From Ramazzottius varieornatus (lineage: Eukaryota; Tardigrada; Eutardigrada; Parachela; Ramazzottiidae), in contig BDGG01000001.1 in NCBI GenBank assembly GCA_001949185.1, forward strand, positions 4,332,629 through 4,396,628: a stretch of 64,000 nt of DNA. Reading direction: 5' to 3'. Below the pieces are notes generated by a model, which ran no database searches, was not told where the DNA came from, and was given only the letters and a program-made list of their open reading frames with translations. Positions within the stretch are counted from its first letter, which is position 1. Every line of letters begins with the position of its first letter. Position numbers and translations under genes: made by a program. Positions 34,736 through 44,507 of the stretch are shown in pieces.

Positions 34736-35928
34736 TGCGTGCGCCAGCCTCCGATTTCTCTCAGGACAGAGCTCAACTAAGCCTTAGTGTCCTCGCAAAG
34801 GCTGCTTGAGGGTTCTTCGCCGGAAGATTGGTATTTGGCACGAGTTGATGAAGCGCTTATTGAATGAACGGCGTAATAATCGGTAGTCTCGGGAGAGGAA
34901 ATCACCGGAGCCGATGGCGTCGTTCTCGATGCGTCCCTTCTTGGGGCTTGATAGGCCTAGCAACGACAGAAGGGGCCAGCTGCAAGCTAGTGATTGACTG
35001 CGGCCTGGCGTGGTGTGCAAGTTAAGCAAGCGGAAACCCTTTTCACTGTTGCCTCTCAGTACGGCGAACAACTCGATGTTTAGCTATCACTTCCTAAAGA
35101 CTCGAAAGAGTAGACAGTACGTACGATCATCAGTACTAACCTACTCTTGAGGCTCCATGGCGGCATGGCGAAGTTCAATGACAAATTGAAAGTGTTATAC
35201 GCACAGCTGGGCTTGCTGTGCAATCAAGTGACGGAAAGGCAGAAACCGGACGCAGCCACTACCAACGTTGAAGAAGCTAGGTTTGGGGTACCTCCCAACC
35301 AACGAGAGCGCGTATAAGCCTTCGCTTGAGCAATTTTCTCCTAAACTCTACCACAGTGTGATGTGTTCAGCCTTTGGCTACTGCATCGCTTCACTTTTCA
35401 CTTTGCATTGTTTTGTTGTGCTTCTCGAGCGCGTTTCGATTTTCGGTCTCCTCGGCGATCCAATAGACACTGTGTATACCAGTACTTATACTTGCTTTCC
35501 GCTGTGTACATTTAGACACGCATTCGGCACTCTGCGTCGTCTGCAGCGCCTATATTGGGTACTCTCTATCATATTATCGAGCTCGGCTGCTGAATGAATT
35601 TGACCACTTGAATTTTTATCATTCATCTGCAAACAAGTTGCGCGCATTATTTAGTTCGTCATATCCGCTAACTCACCAGCCTTGCTGACTGTATACTGTA
35701 CCCTACCATAGCACTAGCAGGGACTAGCTTGGATTTGTGACAGTTTTGACATCACGGCGACCTCGTTCCGCATACCAAGGTTTTCTCACGCCGACGCAAA
35801 TTTGCCCACCGTTTACAGTTTCCTCACGTTTACTGTCTTTTCGTTAGTCCGTACATCACTTTCCACTCCTGCTTTATTTTCCGTATTATTCTGAGTGCAA
35901 CATTTGCATTCAGCCCACATTTTCCCCT

Positions 35929-36387
35929 ATGCTGAAAATAATCATGGATCGTTCGACGAAGAAGCTGCCGGAAGCTCAGACTGCAGCTCTACCCTTACCA
36001 CCTTTGCCTTCCTCGAAGACCGATCCCACAAGCCGCGTCGGTTTCTCAGACAAAGTCGTCAAGGTGGAGAATGACAGGAAGAAGTACCTAACGGCAAAAT
36101 ATGGACAGCATCAGATGGCCCTAATCAAGAAACGCCTCAGCGTCGAACTGTGGTTGATTGAAGAGCTACAGATGCTCTACCCCAAAGAAGGTCCCGGAAG
36201 CTCTTCGTCTGGATACGGCTCTGACGTCGTCGACGAATGCGACATTGACTTGGATGATCTCCTCGATATGGAACGTGATGATGAGCGGCGGAGGTTTCTG
36301 CGGCAGAAATTATCTGCATGCCCTCAACCATCGATTGTGGTGGCGCGATTCATTGAGGACCTCTTAGTGAAGGCCAAGTCGCTGTGA
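35929..36387 (+). CDS. PPP1R14-family inhibitor of protein phosphatase 1
   Basis: Single-exon frame of 152 residues, ATG at 35929 (a second in-frame ATG follows five codons later). Residues ~45-75 read LTAKYGQHQMALIKKRLSVE, aligning with the CPI-17/PHI-1 inhibitory loop (VTVKYDRRELQRRLDVE). The Thr corresponds to the CPI-17 phospho-switch Thr38. The acidic helix (DIDLDDLLDME) and C-terminal helix (ARFIEDLLVKAKSL) also match. When phosphorylated, these small cytosolic proteins block myosin phosphatase, raising myosin light-chain phosphorylation. A Gly/Ser-rich insert (PGSSSSGYGSD) lies between the two parts. The absence of introns in an intron-rich region could mean a retrocopy, though the frame is intact. 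Confidence 0.82.
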   Translation: MLKIIMDRSTKKLPEAQTAALPLPPLPSSKTDPTSRVGFSDKVVKVENDRKKYLTAKYGQHQMALIKKRLSVELWLIEELQMLYPKEGPGSSSSGYGSDVVDECDIDLDDLLDMERDDERRRFLRQKLSACPQPSIVVARFIEDLLVKAKSL

Positions 36388-37846
36388 TTAAAGAACGGTG
36401 GCCGCTACTATTACCCCCCTTTGTTGTGTTTGCCTGACGAATTAATCTCTGACGAGAGTCTCTGCACAAAGCTCATCGTCTGTCCTTCTCAACGCCCGAG
36501 TTGCCGACCTGTAGTGGATTACTGTTGGATCAATTATTGACCGCTTTACAATGAGTCCAAGGAAGACAACTGCGGTAGCCGTTAACGAGCTTCCGTCTCC
36601 CGGGGTAGACACTCCTCGTAACATGCTGACCATACTGTCATGTCTGACACCAAAGACTTTTTCTGTATCCGTGAAGGCAATTATTATGTTCAACTGGCCG
36701 GAATAGAGGTTTTTTTCAGTTTGACGACAAGAAAACTGGTTACGGCTGTGAAGAGGGTAATGCACTAATTGCCACGCCCGTTTTTGACGGCGGATCATAA
36801 ACCTACGCGAAGCAACGTTGCTGGCCAGCACAAATTTTTCACAATGGGAAAGTTTTCGGAAATGTTGATTATGCCATAATAAAGGTTGAATGTCAGAGCG
36901 CGATTCATGTCCTCTGTCATTTCTGACACGTAATAAGCAATTAATCATTGTTGATCGAACACACTCATCATAAAGTCTGTTTGGCATTATATCCACCTTT
37001 TTTCCCGTTATCTAAAAAACATTTCCGAATTTGGTGGATAATTTTTCGATGAAGAAAACCATGTGCAATAATGTAGTGTCTGTCATCTCGGTTTCCGAGT
37101 GTGCGTGACGGAAATGGAGTCTTGTACACCATGAAAGGCCAGCCGCTACAAGGAAGTCTAGAATACCAAACGTAAAACTTTCACCGCACATCCCGGGACT
37201 TCTGCTGGTTGATTGGCCAGCAACTTCCAGCCGGAAGTCAGATTAGCGATCCGGGTGAGCCTTCTGGAGCAAGTCAACCGCGGCGCACGACATCTCCATT
37301 TTCGCTAACGAGCTTTTGTGCGGCTCGCTGAGCATGCGTGGACAGTTCCACAAAGACTTCAGCCGACACTGTTGGACTGCCCTACAGTTCTAGGCTAACT
37401 CCCAACTGTGGGTCGCTTACTTACCCACCAGCTGCGATTCTGCGGGAAGGAGTCATATTGCGTGCTTCAAGAGACAAATAATATCCATGTGTATATTTGA
37501 TCATCGAGGCGTCTTATTGGCAGTCATTTATCAGTATTAGAACGCCACATTGGCCTGGAGATGTGTTTTCCAGGCCGGGATTCGGGGAACGCCCATTCCC
37601 CTACATAATCTTCAGACTTATCGGGTCGGCATGTCGGAAATCTCCTCGTATAAGCGATAAATATTTACATACGAACGTGATGATAAATACGTACACAAGA
37701 CTAAAAGCTTAATGGGTCCCGATAACCAGAGTGAGACATGCAACCTTTCGAGCAACTTATCATGGAATACAAATTTAGGATTGGCGTTTCAGTATTGTAG
37801 GCTGCTGCCCAACGTCTGTGGCAGTGTTTGGGTTTACGAGGTTACA
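36388..37846. other. Gap between PP1 inhibitor and 14-3-3 3' ends
   Basis: Convergent 3' ends. A 184-codon minus-strand open frame (36442-36996) has no recognisable family, signal peptide or splice context; I do not call it a gene. Nothing else seen. Confidence 0.45.
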
Positions 37847-39597
37847 TCATCTTCGTGTCGGAGTTTGGTTTCCACCCCCTGCAGGATTCTCCTGGCTTTC
37901 CATGTCCAAGTCGGTCGTGTTCCACCTCATTAGGTTTCTCCTCAGATTCATCAGCAGCCCGTTGGACTCGCGATAGTCGTTGGAATCTAGCTCTGCCAGC
38001 ATCTGGAATCCGCGGTTCGCTTCGTCAAGCGCCATCTATCGGTAAAGAACGGCTTTCAGGGTTATCGGTTAAGCACTATAAGAATCATAAACTGGACTAA
38101 CCTTTGTGATACGCCATCCACGGTTGGAGTCTTGGCAGGCATCTCGAAGGAAGACTCCAAAGTTCAGCGCCAGTCCAAGGCGAAGAGGATGAACAGCCGA
38201 CACGCAGGTCTTCAGGCGGTCAGCTTCTTCGTACGCGCTTCGTCCAAGACTTCCGGCTTTGGCTTTCTGGGGTCCGCTGGAGTACTCGGCCATATACCGA
38301 TACAGATCTCCCTTCCTGAAATTCAATAGTCAGGAATAGTCTTACTCAACGTAACAAAGCTATGTAGTAGAACATTCCACATAAAGTCAGCAATATGCAG
38401 CATGAAAAGATGAGGATCAGGTATAAAATCATTTTAGTTTCTGAGAAAACTTGATTATCCACAAGACAGAGGAAAAGGGTTCCTGGAAAGGGAAATTTCA
38501 CGCACTTACACCTTGCAGAAGTAGAGCCTTGTTTCGGGACTGACGGCGGCGTTCGTCAGGAGACCACTTGATACTTTCAGACCTTCCGTACACACCATTC
38601 TCATCTTATCTTCCAGCTCACCGCGATACTAAGAAACACATTACTAGTACGTTATTACGGCGTACCGCGGTTACACTCTGTCTTAGAGTAAGAGTCTCAC
38701 CTTACAAGATACACGAAGCTTGAAGGCGTCTTTCTCCCCCACTTCCGTCTTCTTGACCTTCCTCCATGCATCTCGGATGCCTCTTATCGTATCCTTGTAA
38801 GCAACCGCGATGAAATACCTTTCATCCTTCACCAAGTCTCTTCGTTGCTCCATCACTGTCAAAAACGCTCGCACATGAGCCAAAAGTTCTTCGTGACGAT
38901 GCGCGCGAAAAGAACAATCGGCTAAGAAAATGTAATCCTCCCTAGTTTGAGCTCGTGTCGATCCCAACAGCATGGGATTGATTTCCAAATTCAAGCTGGC
39001 TCGGGCAAAATTAGCTGGTGCATTCGACACAGGCGGAGCATTTTGAGAGCTTTGAGCTTGCTGGAATGAAGCTTCGATGGCCGCGCGAACAGACTGGAGC
39101 ATCGCTCGATTCTGACTGGTCGCATCTTGCTGAGATAGATCCAACGCATGAAGAAGAGGCGTTCTTGAGTTGTTATCAACACTTTGAATGCTGTTGTTCA
39201 AACTATTTTGAAGGTTCAGTCCTTGTAGTCCTTGAGTCTGACTCAAGAGCTGGATAATCTGAGCGCGGACTTGTTCGTCCAAGTTACTAAGATTCAATGT
39301 ATTCGGTGGATTGATTTGCTGTTGCGGTGGAGGTGGGCTGACAGGTGCCGGTGGGCGATTATTCGACTGTCCTAAACCGAGTACTTGCCGTAACTGAGCC
39401 CGTATTGTGTTTTGGAGAGCTGTGAGAGGGTTCGTAGTGTTTTGAGGGGTAGGTTCAATGAGAGTGAGGGAATCAACAGGGAACATGGGATTGGCTTGTG
39501 CGTTCGGATCTGGCGGACGAGGAGTTCCTGCAGAGGGCGCCGATGGTTGCGCACCCTGGCTCGCCTGGTTCGGCGGCGGCCTTCCGGGATCCGCCAT
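37847..39597 (-). CDS. Divergent 14-3-3 protein with long N-terminal extension
   Basis: Exons (minus): 38701-39597, 38510-38628, 38102-38315, 37847-38035; phases agree, 472 residues. The first ~215 residues are rich in P, Q, N and S with short LxxL-like helices; normal 14-3-3 proteins (~250 residues) have nothing there. The rest is a full 14-3-3 domain: AVAYKDTIRGIRDAWR (Lys49 and Arg56 equivalents), KGDLYRYMAEY (Arg127, Tyr128), LGLALNFGVF (Asn173) and LRRNLMRW (Asn224). The phosphopeptide pocket is therefore intact although overall identity is low. It should bind phospho-Ser/Thr partners as a dimer in the cytosol; the extension may add a partner or promote condensation. The start ATG 39595-39597 follows stops in frame upstream. 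Confidence 0.85.
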
Positions 39598-40074
39598 AGC
39601 GATGTATGGAGCGCAGTTACCGGGATGATATCATTGGCTCAAAAATGTGGAAACAAGCAGGAAATACGACAAAATATTACACAGAAATTTACCGAGCTTT
39701 CTAACTGGCCGTTGAGGGTCAGCTAGAGAAGCGTGCTGCAGCTGCTGTTTCGCCTACTGTGGTCAAGGTTTACGAGCGTAAAAAACAATCAGTTCCCTTA
39801 ACAACCTCAGAAAAGCGAAGACTTACGACACAAGAGAAAGGCAGGGTTCTTCTTTTCGGCAAATCGGTCACAATTTATCAAAAAATGGAACTTGAATCAG
39901 AGATTTCAGTGTCAGAAAAAGCAATGGAAGCTCCGTGTCGCAAAGGTCCGAAGAATATTAAAATTGAAAATAAGAAACTTTACCGTCGAAGACCTGAACA
40001 CAGCAAGATAGAAGAAAAACTTTGGCAGGGTAGTTCAATCCAGGTCTAACTTTCAGCAAACATGATTCGGTCCT
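39598..40074. other. Gap between 14-3-3 start and hnRNP-like 3' end
   Basis: No gene recognised. A lysine-rich plus-strand open frame at 39759-40049 lacks a recognised domain and is probably chance. The stretch should hold the 14-3-3 promoter and hnRNP-like 3' UTR. Confidence 0.45.
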
Positions 40075-42027
40075 TTATCGTCGAAATCTATTGGCGGAGC
40101 CGCGTCCTCTAGGGCTGGAAGAATATCCCCCTGAAAAAACAAACTTCACTGGTCAGTTACCTGGAGTATTCTTGAAAATATTACACTTCCCCAATATGGT
40201 CGAACTCACCTCGAACAAGATATGGCGAAGTATGAGTCAAGAGACGAGCACGACCTCCAGCATAAGCCGGTCTCATCGGGCTCGGAGCGGCAGAAGTCCC
40301 TCCTCTTCCCCGAGGAGCATAACGGGGACGAGCAGGAACTGCTTGGTAGAGAGGACTCTGGTATTGCTGGGGTGGTTGCCCGTAGGGTGTGTGGGGCGAG
40401 GATACAGGCTGACTTCCCCATCCGTTGTAGCTGGTGTAGTCTCCTTCGACGACGACATCAGCCGAACTGAACGAGCTCGTGGAGCCCCGAGACGGGCTCA
40501 GCACTGAAGGCGATTGAGAAAACTGAGGTTTCCGTAGCGCCGGACGATTACTAGGGCTGACTTTCTTCACCAGAAGACGAGCTGACTTCAAGTAGTGCTC
40601 GCCAGTCACTGCAAATAAACAACAGACTGAAAAGGATCCATAATGAAAGGCAGCCGTCTGGACTTACAAACGATCTTGTCCACGACGTCGTGGTCCTTGA
40701 ATGTGACGAAGGCGTAGTTCAGCCTTCTACCGGTAGTTTTTTCGTGGGGGATATCCACTCGCGCCACCTCTCCATAGCACGAAAAGTATTCACCCACGTC
40801 CTGCTCGGTCATCTGGTCCTGGACTCCGCGAACGAAAATCTGGATGGCGTCCGACAAAGTTCCATCTTCGAATGCTTGCTGTCAAAATACAAAAATAAGA
40901 CTCGTTCATTATGACAGACACAGATACGGACATCGCTAATATTGTCAACCTATAAATTACCTGACGAGGAACGACGCGTCGGGTCTTGAGCTCTTGATTG
41001 TGCAATATGTGAGGTCGATTCTTCTGAGCGACGTCGACCATTCCTTCCGTTTCGTACGTGAGGAAAGCAAAGTATCTGTCCGACTTTTGGTCGACCATAA
41101 TCTGGATGTCCATAATCACTCCGAAATTGCCAAAAAGAGCCCGGATCTCCGTTTCTGTAGTGTCTCTTGGAAGGTTCCCGATGTAAAGCCTTCGCCTAGT
41201 GTCTCCGTCATGACGATTTTCTTCACCCTTATGCTCCTGCAATAAATAAAAAACCTGTTTACCGCACACTAATTTTTGGTCGTAGAAGATGACTCGCCTG
41301 TCGAGGTGCCGATGGAGGAGTGATGGGTTCCGAGACTGTTGAGATCTTTTCTTCGTCCGTCGGTGAATATGCCTGTCGTGGATCCGTTTCGTCCGTGCCG
41401 CCATTTTCGACAGCTGCTGTTTTCAACTCCAAGTTTTTGGGGAAGGCGCCTGGAGAATTTGTTGGGATGGAAGCCACTGGGGTAGACACAGCTTCTTGAG
41501 ATCGATTCCGTGGCTCTGACTGGACAACCAGGACTGGAGGAACGATGTGGTTTGCTGGAGGCACTGGTTTTACCGAAGGAACCGGAGGTGTCTGGACATT
41601 TTGCGCACTGCTCTTATTGCTGGTGGTCGTGTGTGGGATTCCAGCCAACACGTCGCTTCCGGGCACCTGAACGCCGAGTTCCTTCAACCAGCGCAGAGCA
41701 GCTTCTTCATAGTCCTCTTCGTTATCCGCAGCTTTCTTTCGAAGCTGATCCAGAGTTTTGCCTGTAACGGACAAATATCTCACAAAACCATATCAAGCAT
41801 TTATTCAAGAACACGAGAAGGAATTTACCGGTATTGATTTCAAGAACCAGACAAGGAAAACTTCCTCTTCGGATCTTTGCATCACAGACGGTCTTCTCGC
41901 TGATTCTAGAGTCACCTCGTGGCAGCAGATCTGTCAACGGCACAACCTTCACGTTTGTGGCTGGCGGTGTGACGACAGAGGTGTGGAAGAATACTACGGC
42001 ATTTCCGTTCACCGTTGATATCTCCAT
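40075..42027 (-). CDS. hnRNP A/B-like protein, two RRMs, unusual N-terminus
   Basis: Exons (minus): 41829-42027, 41298-41761, 40961-41236, 40668-40878, 40210-40608, 40075-40130; phases agree, 534 residues. RRM1 (exon 3) starts RRLYIGNLPRDTTETEI with RNP1 RYFAFLTY. RRM2 (exon 4) has IQIFVRGVQDQMTEQDV and LNYAFVTF. The linker RRVVPRQ and the FKDHDVVDKIV segment resemble hnRNP A1 closely. The C-tail is low complexity in S, Y, Q, P, G and ends in RGG-like repeats. It should bind RNA in the nucleus and act in splicing or transport. The first ~220 residues are not typical of hnRNP A, so the start could lie elsewhere or the first exon may be misassigned. Intron 2 has a GC donor (CAG|gcgagt). Confidence 0.78.
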
Positions 42028-43180
42028 CTTGGAGAAGAAGTTGAAGCGGACAACCTATGGAGATACCTTGAAGAAAACAGAGCTTCGATACGGATAGCAG
42101 AAGAAACGTTAAACGTCGCCTCGGTGCATGAAGAACGAATAGGTTTCTCGTCCGAGTTTACATCCGTCTTAGTCAGTTGTAAAGTAGGCTGTTGCTTTGT
42201 TTCTCAAACCAGAAAAATGTCATAAGGTGTTCAGAACATGTAATCCGGATACGTCAAATTTTATGGGCCTTTGGGTCAGCGATTTAAAAACATCGGTGTG
42301 TAGGCGAGTGAGTTTTATCTTACCGGCTAGGTTGATTTCGGCGCTGTACGCCAAGAAGTCGTCCAAGCGAATTTTCGCCAGCGGAAGGTCTTGGAGATCT
42401 TATACGTACTTGACCTGGCGGTACACGCTGCTTGAAACCGGCAGCAGAGTTCGCCGGACAATTTCCTGACGGAACTTGATCCATAGCTCTTTGCGCTGAG
42501 CTTTGTTCTGCTTCTCCGCCTTGCGCTGATTTTCTTCTTCGACCTGATCAGCATCGGCGTTTTCTTCCGGTTCTTCCAGTTCTTCTTCTTCGTCAGTGTT
42601 CTTGATGAAGACCGAAAACTGCATTTCCTGTAAAATAATATTCGTAAAGATTTCGGTTTTTCATAGTGGAGAAGTTTTATTACAAGCCTTCAAGTTTTAT
42701 TGTACCTTCAAGCCGAGAATGCGGAAGACGTCTCGTAAGACATTTCTGTACGCCTCGTTGGCTTCGATCTGGACATCCCTTGTTACGACTGGCATGAGAA
42801 TCTGCTCGAGGATTCGTGCGTATGTGATACGTTTCTGGTCGTCCACCATCTGCTTGAACATGAGGGAATAAATTTCCATCCTGTTGTCCGCGCACTCTCT
42901 TCCGACCAAGGCGAACTCCACGCCTTGGTTATCCAGCTTGGCGGCCACCTTGAAACGAGGATGACTGTGACAGGCGTTCAAGAAGATGATGGCTTCGGAG
43001 AAGTCCGAGAAGCACTGGTTGCGCTTCTTCATCAACGATCGCAGACAGGAACGAACCCATTCCCTAATCTCTGGATTTGGATCTGAAAAACAAGCAAAAC
43101 ATTTAGTACCCACTTTCAGTTCTTGAAAGGGACGACCCTTGTATCTCGAAAACCGTACTTACAATCCATAGCTGAAAGCT

Positions 43181-43289
43181 CGGTAAACGAACCCGACAAG
43201 ACTGTTTTCCCACGTGGCGCATGCATGCGGCGTTACAGACTGTAAACGTGCGTCACTTGATAAAACGATCCTATCGAGTGTGTTCGCCT
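43181..43289. repeat. Short palindromic element, copy 9
   Basis: Ends cggtaaacgaacccga and gagtgtgttcgcctg; cores cacgtggcgca and gtgcgtcacttg; in an intron of the NCAPD3-like locus. Confidence 0.7.
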
Positions 43290-43444
43290 GAATCTCACCT
43301 GACATATTGAAACGTTTCAGAAGAGCTGAGATGTTGATTACCGGATATCGAAGTCAAGAACTGGTAGAAAACTTCCGGGTTCCACTGCAGATGTTCATTC
43401 AGCAGCAAGTTGTGCAACTGATTGCTGACGTCACCGCGAACGAA

Positions 43445-43483
43445 TGTATGGATGGCTGTTCTGGTCGCCCAGCCATCCATACA
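43445..43483. repeat. Perfect 14-bp hairpin at the frameshift
   Basis: tgtatggatggctg and cagccatccataca are exact complements around an 11-bp loop. It lies inside the coding exon of the NCAPD3-like locus, next to the +1 frame break. Confidence 0.85.
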
Positions 43484-44095
43484 CTTTGAAGAGGTCCTTC
43501 TCCATCACGTCTCCAAACATCTTCAGCATGTCGAACACCACCACGATGGCGTCCCTTCTCAAGCCGATATCGTTGGTGTGGGAGTTGGCCATGCTGACAA
43601 TCTTGGGCGCGTACTTCCACGACAGCTGCTTCACACCCAGACACAAACGTCCCAGAGCGAAGACTCCGTGTGCTCGGACCCACGATCGACACTGCAGGAC
43701 CGAGTCAAAGTCGCACACACGTTCGATCAGGGCCTCGGGAGACTCATCACTGACCACAGCCTTCGCTGCTCGGTTGTTGCCTTTACCCACACCGAGATGA
43801 CAGCCGAGTTCGCTAACAAGTCGGACGCAGAAGCAGATGTCCATCTCCTGTGGGGTGACTTCTTCCTTCGCGTCCGCCTCTTTGAGCATCAATCGATCTA
43901 CCGACGCAAGAGATGTTAGTTACGCGTGGTCTCGAAGACAGCTGACTTTCTGCCGTTCTTCACTACATCAAGTCCAAGGACACAACAGTCCTCTACACTA
44001 CACTGGAATAAGCACCTTCGATTGTATCGCCACAAATCGTCCGTTTCAGTGCCACTTCCGCTCGAAGATGCTGTATCATCTTCCGATGTGTCCCT

Positions 44096-44507
44096 GTAAA
44101 AAACAGACAGGCGTGAATGTTAGACGGTAGCGTGCAAACAGCATTGTGCAGCTGTTCGTGTCCTGTTCGACTTAGGTACAGTGCTTGAAAAGAGATTCAG
44201 GTGGTGATTTTGNNNNNNNNNNNNNNNNNNNNNNNNNNNNNNNNNNNNNNNNNNNNNNNNNNCGTCAATGTCTTTGTGCATAGTGCAGTATGAAACTCAA
44301 CCACCAGCCAGACAATGTGAGGGGGGAGTATTCAGCACGGACAGTGTAGTTTTGTCAACGACCGCCAAACAGGCGAGTCGTTCTCCTGCGACGTGAGAGA
44401 TTGGTTATCAACTGTACGCTATGATGGACTGTTGCTGTGGGATTCAGCTTGATCCACTACTCTTCCAGACAAACTAATATACGTGGATTCCAACCTGAGC
44501 GACAACG
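44096..44507. other. Divergent gap containing a 50-N assembly gap
   Basis: N run at 44213-44262, possibly of nominal length. The 5' part of the condensin locus could be hidden here. Otherwise nothing recognised; the promoter of the receptor gene should lie just left of 44508. Confidence 0.5.

Larger units (their letters stand above)
33468..35928. other. Long intergenic stretch
   Basis: No gene recognised in ~2.4 kb. It holds palindromic element copy 8 and a half copy near 34690. Similar phrases containing gatatcgat appear near 34341 and 34490. The part just before 35929 is probably the promoter and 5' UTR of the PP1-inhibitor gene. Confidence 0.5.
42324..43897 (-). pseudogene. NCAPD3: Condensin-II subunit D3 fragment, disrupted
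   Basis: Exons (minus): 43342-43897, 42706-43082, 42324-42627. HEAT-repeat sequence aligns by memory with the C-terminal third of NCAPD3: RAHGVFALGRLCLGVKQL, then the stretch ending NEHLQWNPEVFYQFLTSIS, then DPNPEIREWVRSCLRSLMKK. Three defects: (1) the frame shifts by +1 near 43432-43445 inside a conserved HEAT repeat, with no usable intron; (2) an in-frame TAA at 42400-42402 is followed by protein-like sequence (LQDLPLAKIRLDDFLAY) in the same frame; (3) some 900 N-terminal residues are missing, with only ~600 bp to the next gene. A further acidic exon (about 43918-44096) may belong to it. Either a decayed partial copy or a live gene damaged by assembly errors. Confidence 0.65.

Noticed and set aside
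36442-36996. 184-codon minus-strand open frame
   Set aside because: No family, signal or splice context; it lies in the 3' flank of the PP1-inhibitor gene.
40075-42027. TDP-43 identity for the two-RRM protein
   Set aside because: The RRM2 segment and inter-RRM linker match hnRNP A/B better, and the TDP-43 N-terminal domain is absent.
42028-42180. Additional 5' exon of the hnRNP-like gene or 3' exon of the condensin locus
   Set aside because: Short protein-like stretches occur, but no donor and acceptor pair gave a consistent phase.
43832-44130. Plus-strand open frames opposite the condensin exon
   Set aside because: They are shadows of the minus-strand coding sequence.
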